NCBI RefSeq assembly: GCF_034424545.1
Contig: NZ_CP139971.1
Coordinates: forward strand, 2,170,001-2,234,000
Length of the DNA: 64,000 nucleotides
Reading direction: 5' to 3'
Source: Trinickia caryophylli
GTDB taxonomy: Bacteria; Pseudomonadota; Gammaproteobacteria; Burkholderiales; Burkholderiaceae
The position numbers were made by a program, and so were the translations under genes. The first letter of the stretch is position 1. Each line of letters opens with the position of its first letter. The notes under the pieces are model-generated. The model ran no database searches, was not told the DNA's origin, and worked only from the letters and a program-made list of their open reading frames with translations. Of this stretch, positions 54,222 to 62,154 are shown one piece after another.

Positions 54222-54280
54222 TTTGTACTATATTGCACATAAAAACCGGCGGTCAATATTTTTATTCAATATGGTACAAA
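54222..54280. promoter_or_regulatory. Candidate TetR operator: inverted pair of 14-base sites
   Basis: TTTGTACTATATTG (54222-54235) and CAATATGGTACAAA (54267-54280) are reverse complements at 13 of 14 positions. The left copy covers the GST -10 region and the right copy covers the tetR start codon. The region is AT-rich and the copies are 31 bp apart. Confidence 0.75.
54228..54256 (-). promoter_or_regulatory. Promoter of the GST gene
   Basis: On the minus strand: TTGACC (54256-54251), 17-base spacer, ATATAG (54233-54228). It lies 30 bases before the GST start and overlaps the left half of the operator, so repression is expected. Confidence 0.65.
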
Positions 54281-55014
54281 AAGACGATAGCGGCGGCCCG
54301 AAGCGCGGGCGCGGCCGGCCGCGCGCCTACGAGCCCGAGCACGCACTGGCGCGCGCACGCGAGACGTTCTGGCGCAACGGCTACAGCGGCACGACGCTCG
54401 ACGATCTGAGCGTGGCGACGGGCATGAACCGGCCGAGCCTGTACGGCGCGTTCGGTGACAAGCACGCGCTTTATCTGGAAACGCTTCGCGGGTACGTCGA
54501 CGCGAGCCGGCGGGCGATGGAGCAGGCGCTGGCGGAGGACCGTCCGCTGGCGGAAGCACTGAGTCACATTTATGAGCTCGCACTGGGGATGTATCTGCGC
54601 GAGGATCGGCCGGCGCTGGGCTGCTTTCTGATCGGAACGGCCGCTGTGGAGGCGGTCAACGACGACGCGGTGCGCGCCATCCTCAACGATGCACTGCGGG
54701 TGTTCGACGGTTGTTTCGAGACGCGTTTCGAGCGCGCCCGCGCGCAGGGGGAAATCGGCGCGCAGGCGGATCCTGCGTTGCTTGCGGTGATGGCTTCCGC
54801 GGTACTTCATACGCTCGCGTTGCGTGCCCGGGCAGGGGAGGCACGCGAGGCGTTGCAGGCAATTGCGCAAGCGGGTACGGCGATGATTTGTGGCGCCGCT
54901 GTCGCCGGTGCGGCCGGTGCGGCCGGTGCGCCCGGTGCCGCAGGCGGCAAGCACGGAAAGGAGGGAAAGCAAGGAAAGGGCAGCCCCGTGCGCACGAGGC
55001 GCGGCCGCCCATAG
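54271..55014 (+). CDS. TetR-family regulator (divergent from GST)
   Basis: A 247-residue TetR protein of the AcrR-like group. Helix-turn-helix at residues about 27-75 (LARARETFWRNGYSGTTLDD, LSVATGMNRPSLYGAFGDKH), with the opening GRGRPRAYE common in this group. The C-terminal 35 residues are a low-complexity Gly/Ala then Gly/Lys tail encoded by a 9-base tandem repeat. The chosen ATG lies inside the right operator copy, so the regulator may repress its own translation start region. The longer in-frame start at 54223 falls in the operator and lacks a ribosome site. Confidence 0.9.
   Translation: MVQKDDSGGPKRGRGRPRAYEPEHALARARETFWRNGYSGTTLDDLSVATGMNRPSLYGAFGDKHALYLETLRGYVDASRRAMEQALAEDRPLAEALSHIYELALGMYLREDRPALGCFLIGTAAVEAVNDDAVRAILNDALRVFDGCFETRFERARAQGEIGAQADPALLAVMASAVLHTLALRARAGEAREALQAIAQAGTAMICGAAVAGAAGAAGAPGAAGGKHGKEGKQGKGSPVRTRRGRP
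54904..54939 (+). repeat. 9-base tandem repeat in the 3' part of the TetR gene
   Basis: GCCGGTGCG is repeated three times, followed by CCCGGTGCC. It codes for the Ala-Gly-Ala tail that precedes a Lys/Gly-rich end. Confidence 0.85.
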
Positions 55015-55035
55015 ACCGATTGCGCGTGCGCCCGC

Positions 55036-56595
55036 TCAGGCCGCGCCGCCGAGCCTGAATACGGCAACGGCCTCGACGAGCTCCTGCGATTGCGTTTTCA
55101 GGCTCTCGGCGGCGGCGGCGCTTTGCTCGACGAGTGCCGCGTTTTGCTGCGTGGAGATATCCATCTGGCGCACGGCTTCGCCGACCTGCGTCACGCCGCG
55201 GCTTTGCTCGCGGCTGGCCGTCGATATTTCGCCGACCACGTCCGTGACGCGTTGAATCGCCTGCACGATCTCGCTCATGGTCTCGCCCGCATGGCCCACG
55301 AGTGTGGAGCCTTCCTCGACGCGCTCGACGCTGGCCGTAATGAGTGCCTTGATCTCGCGCGCCGCATTGGCGCTGCGCTGCGCGAGGTTGCGGACCTCCC
55401 CGGCCACGACGGCGAAACCCCGGCCCTGCTCGCCGGCCCGGGCGGCCTCGACGGCTGCGTTCAGTGCGAGGATGTTGGTCTGAAACGCGATGCCATCGAT
55501 CACGGCGATGATGTCGGCAATCTGCTGCGCGCTCTCGTTTATACCCCGCATCGTCTCGACGACGCGTGTTACCGTCTCGCCGCCCCTCGCGGCGATTTCC
55601 GACGCTCGGCGAGCCAGCTCGTCGGCGGTGCCGGCGTTGTCGGCATTCTGTCGCACCGTCGTGCCGACTTCCTCCATCGATGCCGCTGTTTCCTCGAGCG
55701 CGCTCGCCTGACTCTCCGTGCGTGCCGACAAGTCGCGGTTGCCCTGCGCGATTTCGGCGCTGGCCGTGGCGACGCCTTCGGCATTGCCGCGCACGGTGCG
55801 CACGACCTGTGTCAGCGAGGCCTGCATGTCGGCCAGCGCTTGCAGGAGCGGAGAAAACTCGTCGCTGGCCGAATCGGAAACGGTCGTCGTGAAGTCGCCG
55901 TCGCGCACGCGCTCGGCCACGCCTTGCGATTGCGCGATTCTGACGCGAAGGCGCCGTCCGATGTACTGCACCGACGCGAGCAGCGCCACGGCGATGATCG
56001 CGGCGAGGCAGACGAGCATCAGACGCGTGGCACGCGCGGCCTCGTCGATCGCCGCCACCTCCGCTGCGAGGAAGCGGCCCTGCTTCGCCCGTTCGTCGCC
56101 GAGCCACCGCTGCATGTGCGCGAATGTCGGAATCGTCTTGCCCATCAGCATCTGGAAGGCCTCGTCGCGGTGGCCGTCCCGTACGAGCTGCAGGTTCTGT
56201 TCGGCAACAGGCCAGGTATCGGCCTGCATCTTCAGCCAGATCGAGCGGAATGCCTCCTTGCCGGCCTCGTCGCCGATGTCGTTCAGAAACGCATCGTCGT
56301 TGCGGCTGATCTGCTGACGCTTCGCAGTGATGTCGCGCGCCGCGGCGTCCACATCCGTAGCGGAATTGACGAGCATGGCATGGCGCAGATCGAGCAGAAC
56401 CTGCGTAACGCTCAGCTCCGTGCTCGCGATCCGCTCCAACTGCAGAACGCGAATATTGCCCGCTTTCGCCGCGAGCCGGCTGGCATTCGACAACTGGACC
56501 CACGAGACGATGGCCAGCGCCGACAAAGCGACGATGAGCAAGGCGGAAACGGTGTAAAGGCGTTGGGTGAGGCCAAATCGGGCAAGTGGTTTCAT
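55036..56595 (-). CDS. Methyl-accepting chemotaxis protein
   Basis: A 519-residue inner-membrane chemoreceptor. It has a first helix at about 11-30 ([20 protein letters not shown]), a four-helix-bundle periplasmic sensor with [20 protein letters not shown], a second helix near 190-212 ([20 protein letters not shown]), a HAMP domain, and a long cytoplasmic coiled coil. The hairpin tip [20 protein letters not shown] with [20 protein letters not shown] is intact, and methylation-type EE/QQ pairs flank it. No C-terminal CheR-binding pentapeptide. It senses an unknown small molecule. Its promoter region contains an FNR-like box. It converges with the TetR gene. Confidence 0.94.
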   Translation of the reverse strand: MKPLARFGLTQRLYTVSALLIVALSALAIVSWVQLSNASRLAAKAGNIRVLQLERIASTELSVTQVLLDLRHAMLVNSATDVDAAARDITAKRQQISRNDDAFLNDIGDEAGKEAFRSIWLKMQADTWPVAEQNLQLVRDGHRDEAFQMLMGKTIPTFAHMQRWLGDERAKQGRFLAAEVAAIDEAARATRLMLVCLAAIIAVALLASVQYIGRRLRVRIAQSQGVAERVRDGDFTTTVSDSASDEFSPLLQALADMQASLTQVVRTVRGNAEGVATASAEIAQGNRDLSARTESQASALEETAASMEEVGTTVRQNADNAGTADELARRASEIAARGGETVTRVVETMRGINESAQQIADIIAVIDGIAFQTNILALNAAVEAARAGEQGRGFAVVAGEVRNLAQRSANAAREIKALITASVERVEEGSTLVGHAGETMSEIVQAIQRVTDVVGEISTASREQSRGVTQVGEAVRQMDISTQQNAALVEQSAAAAESLKTQSQELVEAVAVFRLGGAA

Positions 56596-56904
56596 AGCGT
56601 GGCGTATCGTCTGAGGAAATAAACCTGAAAATAATTTGCGGTCTATTTGTATGTCGACGTTACGCTGCCTGCGCTGAACCCCGCTTGATTGACCTGAATC
56701 AAGCGCGCTTCAAATTGACAAATCGAAATGGCGATACCGCCTGTATGCGGTGCGGTGAAACGTTTGCGGAAGGCTGATAGCGCGAGCCGGAATGCCGAGT
56801 CCGACTCTATCGTGCGATGAATCGAGCGCGAATCACGCGGTCGCGGCGGCTTCGGAGGGCGCGTGCATGGGCGGCCTCATCGCCGCTGGCGGGCGAGGCC
56901 GCAA
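56596..56904. other. Intergenic region upstream of the chemoreceptor gene
   Basis: 309 bases between the gbdR stop and the MCP start, both on the minus strand. Apart from the FNR-like box at 56689-56702 I see no gene or terminator. Confidence 0.5.
56689..56702. promoter_or_regulatory. FNR/ANR/DNR-like box upstream of the chemoreceptor
   Basis: TTGACCTGAATCAA matches TTGAT-N4-ATCAA at 9 of 10 positions. It also sits inside CTTGATTGACCTGAATCAAG, a second perfect dyad with 7-base arms. It lies 94-107 bases before the MCP start. Confidence 0.55.
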
Positions 56905-57930
56905 TCAGGCATGCAATGCCACTTCGGGCGCGCCCGGGACAACGGCGTTCGGGCGTGCGAGCGGCGCCACTTGCTTGCGCCGTTCACGTGTGGGCGCCGT
57001 ACCGAATGCATCGCGGTAGCTTTTGCTGAAATGGCAGGCCGACTGGAATCCGCATGCCATCGTGATGCTCATGATCGACATGTCGGTTTGCAGCAGCAAC
57101 TCGCGCGCGCGCCGCAACCGCAGCGTGAGGTAGTAATGGGTTGGCGTCATCCCGAGATGCTCGCGGAAAAGCCGCTGCAATTGGCGCTGCGACATATTGG
57201 CCAGCCGCGCCAGCTCTTCGCGCGAAAGCGGCTCTTCGATATTGCTTTCCATCAGGGAAATTACTTCGAAGAGCGATTTGTTCGCGGACCCAAGTCGCGC
57301 GACGAGCGGCATGCGCTGCTGCGCGCTCGTATCGCGCACGTGATCGACGATGAATTGCTCGGCGATCTGCGTGACGCGCGCGGTGCCCACGCGCGGCGCG
57401 ATCAGATACAGCATCATGTCGAGCGGGGCGACGCCGCCCGTGCACGTGACGCGATCCCGATCGACGACGAAAAGCTCCTTCAGAAAGCGCGTGCCGGGGA
57501 ATTCCTCCTTGAGCGCGGACATGTTCTCCCAATGAATCGCACAGGCATAGCCGTCGAGCAGGCCGGCGCGGGCAAGCGCGTACGTGCCGGTACAAAGGCT
57601 GCCGAGCATGACACCCGTGCGCGCGAAACGGCGCAGCTCCGAGAGATGAACCGCGGTGGTCGCGCGCTGCACGTCCACGCCGCCGCATACGAAGACGATG
57701 TCGGGCTGCTGTGTGAGCGAGGCTACGGGCAACGTATCGACCGAAAGCCCGTTGCTGGCGACGACCGGGCCGCCGTCGGGACTGACGACGGTCCATCGGT
57801 ACAGCGTTTGGCCGCTCAGGTAATTCGCCATTCGCAGCACTTCGATCGCATTCGAGAACGCAATCATCGTGAAGTTGGGCAAGGCCATGAAAGCGAAATG
57901 CGCGAGCGACGCAGTACGGGCGGGTGACAT
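56905..57930 (-). CDS. gbdR: GlxA-type AraC regulator GbdR (glycine betaine regulator)
   Basis: A 341-residue regulator with a DJ-1/PfpI-fold sensor (FAFMALPNFTMIAFSNAIEV, VMLGSLCTGTYALARAGLL) and an AraC domain (LSREELARLANMSQRQLQRL, ITMACGFQSACHFSKSYRDA). In Pseudomonas GbdR senses betaine and dimethylglycine and activates gbcAB, dgcAB and choline uptake. Here it is divergent from gbcA, which strongly supports the assignment. The start MSPARTA has GGAAG nearby, and the upstream frame is unrelated. The similar regulator in the cho operon suggests duplication. Confidence 0.9.
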   Translation of the reverse strand: MSPARTASLAHFAFMALPNFTMIAFSNAIEVLRMANYLSGQTLYRWTVVSPDGGPVVASNGLSVDTLPVASLTQQPDIVFVCGGVDVQRATTAVHLSELRRFARTGVMLGSLCTGTYALARAGLLDGYACAIHWENMSALKEEFPGTRFLKELFVVDRDRVTCTGGVAPLDMMLYLIAPRVGTARVTQIAEQFIVDHVRDTSAQQRMPLVARLGSANKSLFEVISLMESNIEEPLSREELARLANMSQRQLQRLFREHLGMTPTHYYLTLRLRRARELLLQTDMSIMSITMACGFQSACHFSKSYRDAFGTAPTRERRKQVAPLARPNAVVPGAPEVALHA

Positions 57931-58534
57931 GGGGAGACTTCCTTCGTTTCCGATGTATTGCGGCCGATGGGGGGAACATCGGCGCATTCATTGTGGACGG
58001 CAGGGCAACAAGCATGCCATACGGCCAAACCCTAATCGCTACGGGGCCCGACCAAATCCGCTGCACTGCAAACGTGCCGTCGGCGCCTCGGTAGCGCGCA
58101 CGATCCGCGCGCTCGCGGTGCATGCATCCGCCGCGGCGCGGCAACCGCGAATGCCTTGTCTGGGGTTCCGGTGCGGATGCCGCCCTGCGCCAACCAAAGC
58201 TGCAATGCGGCGGCGGATCGTCGGATGGCCGCGCACAGGCGGGCCGGGTCGGGCAGCGGGGGCGGGCCGGGGCGACGGGCCGGTATGCGGCCTGACTTGT
58301 CGAAAACGGACGCCGGTGTCGCAAAAGGCCAAGAACGCGTCTGAATTCGTCAATTCGCGAAAAATGCGAACGGCAAGAATAGAACCGTTGCCAACGAACG
58401 CGGGCCGCTCGAATGGCACCGTGCCCGATCACGATCGCGCCCGGCCATTCGCGCGTGCCCCGACTCATCGACGGCTCGCCGACATACGTCGGCCAACCCT
58501 GCCCGAACAGGACGTGGACGAATCCGGAGCAAAT
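57931..58534. other. Long divergent region between gbdR and gbcA
   Basis: 604 bases without a supported gene. It should contain both promoters and the GbdR binding sites. Candidates are the palindrome at 58478-58493 and the 11-base string CGTCGGCCAAC at 58487-58497. GGAG lies 6-9 nt before the gbcA start. Confidence 0.5.
58478..58493. promoter_or_regulatory. Palindrome GCCGAC-ATAC-GTCGGC upstream of gbcA
   Basis: Perfect 6-base arms GCCGAC/GTCGGC with a 4-base spacer, 42-57 bases before gbcA. Its right arm begins the 11-base string shared with the choV upstream region. Confidence 0.45.
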
Positions 58535-59785
58535 ATGAACGTATCGGCAGACATTCGCGAGCTCGTTGAGCGACGCAAGCCAGGCTACAGCCTCGATGCG
58601 CCGTTCTATCTCAGCGAAGCGATTTTCGCGCTCGACATCGACGCGATATTCCGCAAGCACTGGATTCAAGTGGCGGTGGAACCGGACGTGCCCGAGCCGG
58701 GTGATTACGTGACGGTCGAGATCGCGGGCGAGTCGGTGCTGATCGTACGCGACGACGACATGTCCGTGCGCGCGTTTCACAACGTCTGCCGGCATCGAGG
58801 TGCCCGCCTTTGCAACGAGGACAAGGGAACGGTCGGCAACATCGTCTGCCCTTATCACAGCTGGACCTACAACCTCGGCGGCGAACTGATGTTCGCGGAG
58901 CACATGGGCGAGAAGTTCGACCGCTGCAAGCACAGTCTCAAGCCCGTGCATCTGCATAATCTCGCGGGCCTGATCTTCATCTGCCTCGCCGAGGAGCCGC
59001 CGGCCGATTTCCCGAAGATGCGCTCCGCGATGGAGCCGTATCTGCTGCCGCACGATCTGCCCAACTGCAAGATCGCGGCGCAGGTGGATCTGATCGAGGA
59101 GGGGAACTGGAAGCTGACGATGGAGAACAATCGCGAGTGCTATCACTGCGTCGCGAACCATCCCGAGCTGACGATCTCGCTCTACGAATACGGTTTCGGC
59201 TATCAGCCGTCGCCGAGCAACGCCGAGGGCATGGCCGCATTCGAGCGCGCCTGCGTCGAGCGCGCGGCCGAATGGGAGGCAATGCGGTTGCCGTCGGTCG
59301 AGATCGAACGTCTTCTCGACACCACCGGCTTTCGCACGCAGCGCCTGCCCCTCGATCGGAGCGGCGAATCGCAGACGCTCGACGCGAAGGTTGCATCGAA
59401 GAAGCTGCTCGGCGAATTCACGCGCGCCGACCTCGGCGGCCTTTCGTTCTGGACCCAGCCGAACTCGTGGAATCACTTCATGAGCGATCACATCGTGACG
59501 TTCTCCGTGATCCCGCTGTCGGCGGGCAAGACGCTCGTGCGCACCAAGTGGCTCGTGCACAAGGACGCGGTGGAGGGTGTCGACTACGACGTGAAGAATC
59601 TGACCGCGGTATGGAATGCGACGAACGATCAGGATCGCAGGCTCGTCGAGTTTTCTCAGCGCGGCGCGGCGAGCAGTGCCTACGAGCCCGGCCCCTACTC
59701 CCCGTACACCGAAGGCCTCGTGGAGAAATTCTGCGATTGGTACGTGACGCGCCTGGCCGAGCATCTCGGCGTGGCGAATCGATGA
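58535..59785 (+). CDS. gbcA: Glycine betaine monooxygenase, oxygenase subunit
   Basis: A 416-residue Rieske non-heme iron oxygenase that demethylates glycine betaine to dimethylglycine and formaldehyde. The Rieske cluster motif is CRHRG...CPYHSW (residues about 89-111), and the mononuclear iron ligands lie in NRECYHCVANHPE. The N-terminal VSADIRELVERRKPGYSLDA and the FWTQPNSWNHFMSDHIVTFS segment are those of Pseudomonas GbcA and choline-monooxygenase relatives. The start is fixed by GGAG and the family N-terminus. It is followed after 16 bp by gbcB and controlled by the divergent GbdR. Confidence 0.95.
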   Translation: MNVSADIRELVERRKPGYSLDAPFYLSEAIFALDIDAIFRKHWIQVAVEPDVPEPGDYVTVEIAGESVLIVRDDDMSVRAFHNVCRHRGARLCNEDKGTVGNIVCPYHSWTYNLGGELMFAEHMGEKFDRCKHSLKPVHLHNLAGLIFICLAEEPPADFPKMRSAMEPYLLPHDLPNCKIAAQVDLIEEGNWKLTMENNRECYHCVANHPELTISLYEYGFGYQPSPSNAEGMAAFERACVERAAEWEAMRLPSVEIERLLDTTGFRTQRLPLDRSGESQTLDAKVASKKLLGEFTRADLGGLSFWTQPNSWNHFMSDHIVTFSVIPLSAGKTLVRTKWLVHKDAVEGVDYDVKNLTAVWNATNDQDRRLVEFSQRGAASSAYEPGPYSPYTEGLVEKFCDWYVTRLAEHLGVANR

Positions 59786-59801
59786 ACGCGCGAGGCGGAC
59801 G

Positions 59802-60938
59802 ATGAAGCGAGATGCGCAACCGGCGGAGCCGCTCGAGAGCCGGCTCACGCGCAACGCGTTTTGGAACCGGCTCGGCGAGCGCTGGACGAGCGAACTCGAA
59901 GAGACCCTCGTATGTTGCGAGGTGCGCGACGAAACGCATGATGTGAAGAGCTTTTTCTTCATGTCGCGCGAAGGGCGGACGTTTTCGTTCGAGCCGGGGC
60001 AGTTCGTCACGCTCGAGCTCGAAATCGACGGCGAGCCGGTCAATCGTTGCTATACGATTTCGTCGGCGCCTACGCGCCCGCACACGATTTCGATCACGGT
60101 CAAGCGAGTGCCCGGCGGCAAAGTGTCGAACTGGTTGCACGACCACCTGCGAGCCGGCGATGCCGTGCGGATGCTCGGGCCGGCAGGCGAATTCACATGC
60201 GCGCGCCACGCTGCCGGGAAATACCTGTTTCTATCGGCCGGTTCGGGCGTGACGCCCTTGATGTCGATGAGCCGCGCACATTACGAACTCGGCGAGGATC
60301 GCGATATCGTGTTCCTGCACAGCGCGCGAACGCCCGACGACATCATCTTCGCGCGCGAACTCGAGCTGATGGCGGCGAACCGCCGGCACTTCCGTACGGC
60401 GTTCGTCTGCGAACGGCTGGGCGCGCGCACCCACTGGCCCGGCGTGACGGGTTTCCTGACATTGCCGGCGCTCGAGCTGCTCGCGCCCGATTTCATGGAG
60501 CGCGAGATATTCACCTGCGGCCCGGCACCGTACATGAGCGCCGTGCGCACGATGCTCGCCGAAGCGGGATTCGACAGCAGCCGGTATCACGAGGAAAGCT
60601 TTTCGTTCGAAACGCTGGCCGAGCCCGCTTCCGCGCCGGCTGAGAATACGCCTGAGGATGCGAGCGATCCGACCGGTTCCTTCACGGTGACCTTTGCGAA
60701 AAGCGCGCGGGAAATCGAATGCGGGCCCACGCAGCACGTGCTCGACGCCGCGCGGCAAGCCGGCGTGCGGCTGCCGGCATCGTGCACGCAAGGCATGTGC
60801 GGCACCTGCAAGGTGAAGCTCGTCGCCGGGCAGGTGGAGATGAAGCATAACGGCGGCATTCGTCAGCGCGAAATCGACCAGGGAATGGTGCTGCTGTGCT
60901 GCAGCAAGCCGTTGTCGGATCTCGTCATCGACAAGTAA
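59802..60938 (+). CDS. gbcB: Glycine betaine monooxygenase, reductase subunit
   Basis: A 378-residue electron-transfer partner of GbcA. Ferredoxin-reductase domain with RCYTISSAPTRPHTISITVK (FAD binding) and FLSAGSGVTPLMSMSRAHYE (NAD binding), joined to a C-terminal plant-type [2Fe-2S] domain with CTQGMCGTCKVKLVAGQ and a final cysteine in LLCCSKPL. This FAD-NAD-[2Fe-2S] layout is typical of GbcB. GAGG lies near the start. Co-transcribed with gbcA. Confidence 0.94.
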   Translation: MKRDAQPAEPLESRLTRNAFWNRLGERWTSELEETLVCCEVRDETHDVKSFFFMSREGRTFSFEPGQFVTLELEIDGEPVNRCYTISSAPTRPHTISITVKRVPGGKVSNWLHDHLRAGDAVRMLGPAGEFTCARHAAGKYLFLSAGSGVTPLMSMSRAHYELGEDRDIVFLHSARTPDDIIFARELELMAANRRHFRTAFVCERLGARTHWPGVTGFLTLPALELLAPDFMEREIFTCGPAPYMSAVRTMLAEAGFDSSRYHEESFSFETLAEPASAPAENTPEDASDPTGSFTVTFAKSAREIECGPTQHVLDAARQAGVRLPASCTQGMCGTCKVKLVAGQVEMKHNGGIRQREIDQGMVLLCCSKPLSDLVIDK

Positions 60939-60990
60939 GCCCGCGCGCGTCGTTTACGAGCAAGCAGGCGTCGGAAACCGCACACCATCG

Positions 60991-61035
60991 GCATTTATGG
61001 CTACGGAATCTAAGGGCTCCACTATGCATAAATGC
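60991..61035. repeat. Inverted repeat before the betaine-binding protein gene
   Basis: GCATTTATG (60991-60999) and CATAAATGC (61027-61035) are perfect reverse complements separated by 27 bases. The right arm ends just before AGGAGG, so folding could hide the ribosome site or the pair could be a protein site. Confidence 0.55.
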
Positions 61036-61050
61036 TCAGGAGGCCTGAAG

Positions 61051-61917
61051 ATGAAGCTGATCAAACACCTGCTGCTCGCCGCGTCGGCGACGGCGCTTTT
61101 CGCCGCGATGGTGGTGCCGGCCGCAGCCGATACCAAGCCGACCATCAAGATCGGCTATGTCGAAGGCTGGGACGACAGCGTGGCAACGTCGAACGTCGCC
61201 GCTACCATCATCGAAAAGCGTCTGGGCTACCCGGTGAAGCTCGTGCCGGTGGCGGCAGGCGTGATGTGGGAGGGGGTGGCGCGCGGCGACCTCGACGCGA
61301 CGCTGTCCGCGTGGCTGCCCGTGACGCAGGGCGCCTACTGGAAGCGCTTTCAAGACAAGGTCGTCGATCTCGGCCCGAATTTTACCGATGCGAAAATCGG
61401 CCTGATCGTACCGGCCGATGCGAAGGTCAATTCGATCGCCGACCTCGAGGGGCAAAAGGAGGCCTTCGGCGGGCGCATCGTCGGCATCGACGCGGGCGCG
61501 GGCGTGATGGCCAAGACGGCCGACGCCATCAAGGCGTACAAGATCGGCTACCAGTTGATGCCGAGTTCGGGCAGCGCCATGACGGCTGAGCTCGCCCGCG
61601 ACATCAATATGAAGAAACCAGTCGTGGTGACGGGTTGGGCGCCGCATTGGATGTTCGCGAAGTGGAAGCTCAAATTCCTCGAAGATCCGAAGAAGGTGTA
61701 CGGTGAGGCGGAGCACGTCGATAGCGTGATCAACCCTGAACTCGAGAAGAAGGCGCCCGAAGTCGTCGCGTTCCTGAAGAAGTTCCAGTGGAAGACCGGG
61801 CAGATCGACAGCGTGATGCTCGCCGCGCAAAACGGCAAGAAACCGCCCGAGGCAGCCAACGCATGGCTTTCGGCGCATCCCGACCAAGTCAACGAGTGGC
61901 TGGCCGGAACGAAATAA
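61051..61917 (+). CDS. Glycine betaine ABC transporter substrate-binding protein
   Basis: A 288-residue periplasmic binding protein of the OpuAC type with a signal peptide (LLLAASATALFAAMVVPAAA). KIGYVEGWDDSVATSNVAAT, GVMWEGVARGDLDATLSAWL and VVVTGWAPHWMFAKWKLKFL contain the tryptophans of the betaine cage. It has no ATPase or permease gene beside it, so it is probably an orphan binding protein feeding a shared ChoVW-like transporter, as CaiX, CbcX and BetX do in Pseudomonas. AGGAGG lies 8 nt before this ATG; an in-frame start at 60997 is weaker. A terminator follows. Confidence 0.92.
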   Translation: MKLIKHLLLAASATALFAAMVVPAAADTKPTIKIGYVEGWDDSVATSNVAATIIEKRLGYPVKLVPVAAGVMWEGVARGDLDATLSAWLPVTQGAYWKRFQDKVVDLGPNFTDAKIGLIVPADAKVNSIADLEGQKEAFGGRIVGIDAGAGVMAKTADAIKAYKIGYQLMPSSGSAMTAELARDINMKKPVVVTGWAPHWMFAKWKLKFLEDPKKVYGEAEHVDSVINPELEKKAPEVVAFLKKFQWKTGQIDSVMLAAQNGKKPPEAANAWLSAHPDQVNEWLAGTK

Positions 61918-61964
61918 AGCGGGTCTGCGCTCTCCTCGTTTCTTCCGCCTGCTCGTAGTGCGCG

Positions 61965-61999
61965 CCGCACCCGGATGATTGTCCGGCGTGCGGTTTTTT
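61965..61999 (+). terminator. Rho-independent terminator after the binding-protein gene
   Basis: Stem CCGCACCCGGA (61965-61975) pairs with TCCGGCGTGCGG (61982-61993) with one bulged base, then TTTTTT. It ends the gbcAB/binding-protein region. Confidence 0.85.
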
Positions 62000-62154
62000 A
62001 CGTCGGTGCGATAGATGCGATAAATGAGGTAGATGCCGTACGCGCCGAAGGGGCACCGATGGTTGGCGGCGCGCCGGCGCTTAAGTTAGCCGACGCTCGG
62101 TGCGCACCGCCGCCTATGCGCGCGGTTGCCACGCGCTGCTTGCTGCTGCCGCGT

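Noticed and set aside
54271..55014. Assigning this TetR gene as betI
   Set aside because: It faces a GST gene with its own operator, lacks betI-like sequence features and is not contiguous with betB.
56684..56703. CTTGATTGACCTGAATCAAG read as the main palindrome
   Set aside because: Its spacer is 6 bases, which does not fit FNR-type sites; the nested TTGACCTGAATCAA with a 4-base spacer is the better reading.
56984..60043. A 1019-residue minus-strand open frame
   Set aside because: It runs in another frame through gbdR, a long intergenic region and the antisense of gbcA and gbcB. No coherent domain and no ribosome site.
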